From NCBI GenBank assembly GCA_900320035.1, contig ONQU01000049.1, forward strand, positions 1-7,607: a DNA stretch of 7,607 nt, read 5' to 3'. The notes under the pieces are model-generated. The model did not search any database. It worked only from the letters and a program-made list of their open reading frames with translations, and was not told the origin of the DNA. Positions within the stretch are counted from its first letter, which is position 1. Every line of letters begins with the position of its first letter. The stretch comes from an uncultured Rhodospirillaceae bacterium. GTDB taxonomy: Bacteria > Pseudomonadota > Alphaproteobacteria > RF32 > CAG-239. The translations under genes and the position numbers were made by a program. Positions 5,850 through 7,607 of the stretch are shown here, in pieces.

Positions 5850-7607
5850 TTAAATCTGTTTTGCCACTGTGGCAATCGCTTCATTGATTTTTGAAGCATC
5901 AGCACCACCGGCCTGTGCCATGTCCGGACGCCCGCCACCACCGTTTCCGCCAACAACTTGTGCTGCGGTTCTGACCAAATCAACGGCATTATATTTAGCG
6001 GTCAAATCAGCACTCACACCAACCACCAACGAAGCCTTGCCGTCTTTATCCGAAGCTAAAACCACCACGCCCGAACCCATGCGTTGCAACATTTCATCAA
6101 CAAACGCTTTCAGCTCTTTTGGGTGGGTATCAGGCACTAACTTGCCGATAAATTTAATGCCGTTAATCGTCTTAACCTCGTCCTTAGCACCACCATTACC
6201 GCCGGAAGCCAAGCTCTTTTTCAAGTTGAAAATTTCATTTTCCAGTTTTTTGCGTTCTTCCAATAAGCCGGCAATACGGTTATCCAAATCATTAACATTT
6301 GTTTTCAAGCTGGCTGCCACATGGTGCAATTTTTCTTCCACATGGTGCACATATTCATCGGCACCCACACCGGTCACACATTCCAAACGGCGCACACCGG
6401 CAGCGACAGCCGACTCGCTTAATATGTGAAAATAACCAATGTTACCGGTATGTTTAACATGGGTGCCGCCGCACAATTCACGCGAAAACGGACAAGCCTC
6501 ATCACCCATCGTGACCACCCGCACATCCTCGGCATATTTTTCATCAAACAATGCCATCGCACCGGTTTTAACCGCCTCATCTTTATTCATAATCACGGTT
6601 GAAACAGTTAAATCTTTGCGAATTTGCTCATTAACAATACGTTCAACTTCACGTAATTGCTCAGCGGTAATTTGCTTCGGGTGCGAAATATCAAAACGCA
6701 TCCGCTCCGCTTCAACCATTGAACCTTTTTGCGCTACGTGGTCGCCTAAAACTTGTTTTAATGCCTTGTGCGCTAAGTGCGTTACCGAGTGATTGGCACA
6801 AATACGCGCTCTATTTTCGCCATTAACAGCTAAATTAGCTACATCACCAACTTTTACCATACCATTTTTCAGTTCGCAAATATGCACAAAAATACCATTT
6901 AATTTGCGTTTGCAATCAATCACCTCAGCGCTAAAATTCTTACCCTTAATTGCCCCGATATCACCGACCTGACCGCCGCATTCACCATAGAATGGTGTTT
7001 GATTAGTTACCAATTCAAAGCGTCCGCCGGTTACTTCGCTGACTTCTTTATCATCTTGCACCAAAGCTGTAATTTCAGCATCAGCCTTCAATGTACTGTA
7101 ACCTAAAAATTCGCTGGCTCCACATTTATCTTGAATACCATACCAAACCTTTGCCACACCTTCATCGCCGGAACCGGCCCAATTTTTGCGTGCCTCGGCT
7201 TTTTGTTTTTCCATGCAGGCATCAAAACCTTCTACATCAACTTCAATGTTTTTAGCTTTAAGTGCATCTTGGGTCAAATCAAGCGGAAAACCATACGTAT
7301 CATAAAGCTTAAAAGCTGTTTCACCGCTTAACTTACCGCCGCTTGATAATTTTGCCACTTCATCATCTAACAGTTTCATACCTTTATCCAAAGTACGCCC
7401 AAAACGTTCTTCTTCAATGGCGATGGTTTCTCTAATGAGATTTTCGCGAGCATAAAGTTCCGGGTAAGCCTCGCCCATTTCTTGTTGCAATGTTGGCAAA
7501 AGTTTATAAATCATCGGCTCTTTTACACCTAGCAAATAAGCATGACGCATTGCGCGACGCATAATGCGGCGCAACACATAACCGCGACCTTCATTTGATG
7601 GCAAGAC
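5850..7607 (-). CDS. alaS: Alanyl-tRNA synthetase, C-terminal two thirds (5' end outside the window)
   Basis: AlaS charges tRNA-Ala with alanine and clears mischarged Ser- or Gly-tRNA-Ala in the cytosol. The visible 585 residues start at V-L-PSNEGRGYVLRRIMRRAMRH in the tRNA-recognition region, which matches about residue 290 of the roughly 876-residue E. coli enzyme. The N-terminal class II catalytic core is therefore off the right edge. The editing domain carries its zinc and active-site pairs HSVTH (residues 273-277 of this fragment) and CGGTH (379-383), aligned with E. coli H564/H568 and C666/H670, so editing should be intact. A coiled-coil stretch (about 420-470) leads to the C-Ala/DHHA1 domain with its glycine-rich GGNGGGGRPDMAQAGG (553-568). 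The protein ends normally at KQI. The frame has no breaks. It converges on lepA, with 171 bases between the stops and parS in that gap. No GC-rich terminator is visible after its stop. Confidence 0.98.
   Translation of the reverse strand, partial: VLPSNEGRGYVLRRIMRRAMRHAYLLGVKEPMIYKLLPTLQQEMGEAYPELYARENLIRETIAIEEERFGRTLDKGMKLLDDEVAKLSSGGKLSGETAFKLYDTYGFPLDLTQDALKAKNIEVDVEGFDACMEKQKAEARKNWAGSGDEGVAKVWYGIQDKCGASEFLGYSTLKADAEITALVQDDKEVSEVTGGRFELVTNQTPFYGECGGQVGDIGAIKGKNFSAEVIDCKRKLNGIFVHICELKNGMVKVGDVANLAVNGENRARICANHSVTHLAHKALKQVLGDHVAQKGSMVEAERMRFDISHPKQITAEQLREVERIVNEQIRKDLTVSTVIMNKDEAVKTGAMALFDEKYAEDVRVVTMGDEACPFSRELCGGTHVKHTGNIGYFHILSESAVAAGVRRLECVTGVGADEYVHHVEEKLHHVAASLKTNVNDLDNRIAGLLEERKKLENEIFNLKKSLASGGNGGAKDEVKTINGIKFIGKLVPDTHPKELKAFVDEMLQRMGSGVVVLASDKDGKASLVVGVSADLTAKYNAVDLVRTAAQVVGGNGGGGRPDMAQAGGADASKINEAIATVAKQI

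Noticed and set aside
5861..5875. Inverted repeat TTGCCAC-T-GTGGCAA near the alaS 3' end as a regulatory site
   Set aside because: It encodes conserved-looking C-terminal AlaS residues, the one-base loop cannot form a good RNA hairpin, and no T-run follows on either strand.
5869..6792. Long plus-strand open frames opposite alaS (5869-6429 and 6439-6792)
   Set aside because: They are antisense shadows of the well-conserved alaS gene, have no ribosome binding site, and their predicted proteins are low-complexity Ser/Ala/Pro-rich sequence.

Overview
The window looks like chromosomal DNA of an AT-rich proteobacterium, most likely an alphaproteobacterium. The outer-membrane autotransporter shows a Gram-negative cell. 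The LepA and AlaS sequences read like the alphaproteobacterial forms, for example the LepA stretch REMTEQVLDSMDIERERG and the AlaS stretch GRGYVLRRIMRRAMRHA. The lineage is inferred from remembered family patterns, not from a search. An uncultured, host-associated member is plausible, but nothing here proves it.

Layout. Positions 2-2359 (+) hold the 3' end of an autotransporter gene: a repetitive beta-helix passenger, a junction region and a C-terminal beta-barrel. A strong hairpin terminator (2381-2427) follows, then at once a good sigma70-type promoter (2438-2466). That promoter appears to drive a two-gene unit: a GNAT-family acetyltransferase (2493-2930) and an unrecognised, charged, helical protein (2943-3755). 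After a gap of about 110 bases comes a complete lepA/EF4 translation GTPase gene (3867-5678, +), which has no clear Shine-Dalgarno site. On the minus strand, converging on lepA, is the 3' two thirds of alaS (5850-7607), which runs off the right edge.

The notable non-coding element is in the 171-base gap between the convergent lepA and alaS genes. Positions 5704-5719 are an exact match to the bacterial parS centromere consensus, TGTTTCACGTGAAACA, inside a 22-bp perfect palindrome. It is followed by about 100 bases that are 84% A+T and contain an 18-bp A/T-only palindrome. This suggests that the window lies in the ParB-loaded, origin-proximal part of the chromosome and that the convergent intergenic gap serves as a segregation site.

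lepA and alaS are translation housekeeping genes. The autotransporter is an accessory surface protein. The GNAT/hypothetical pair is of unknown function. I see no phage, insertion sequence, CRISPR array, tRNA or rRNA, and no strong evidence for a new defence or biosynthetic system. The best leads are the parS site, the two-part passenger repeat and the unknown gene paired with the acetyltransferase.
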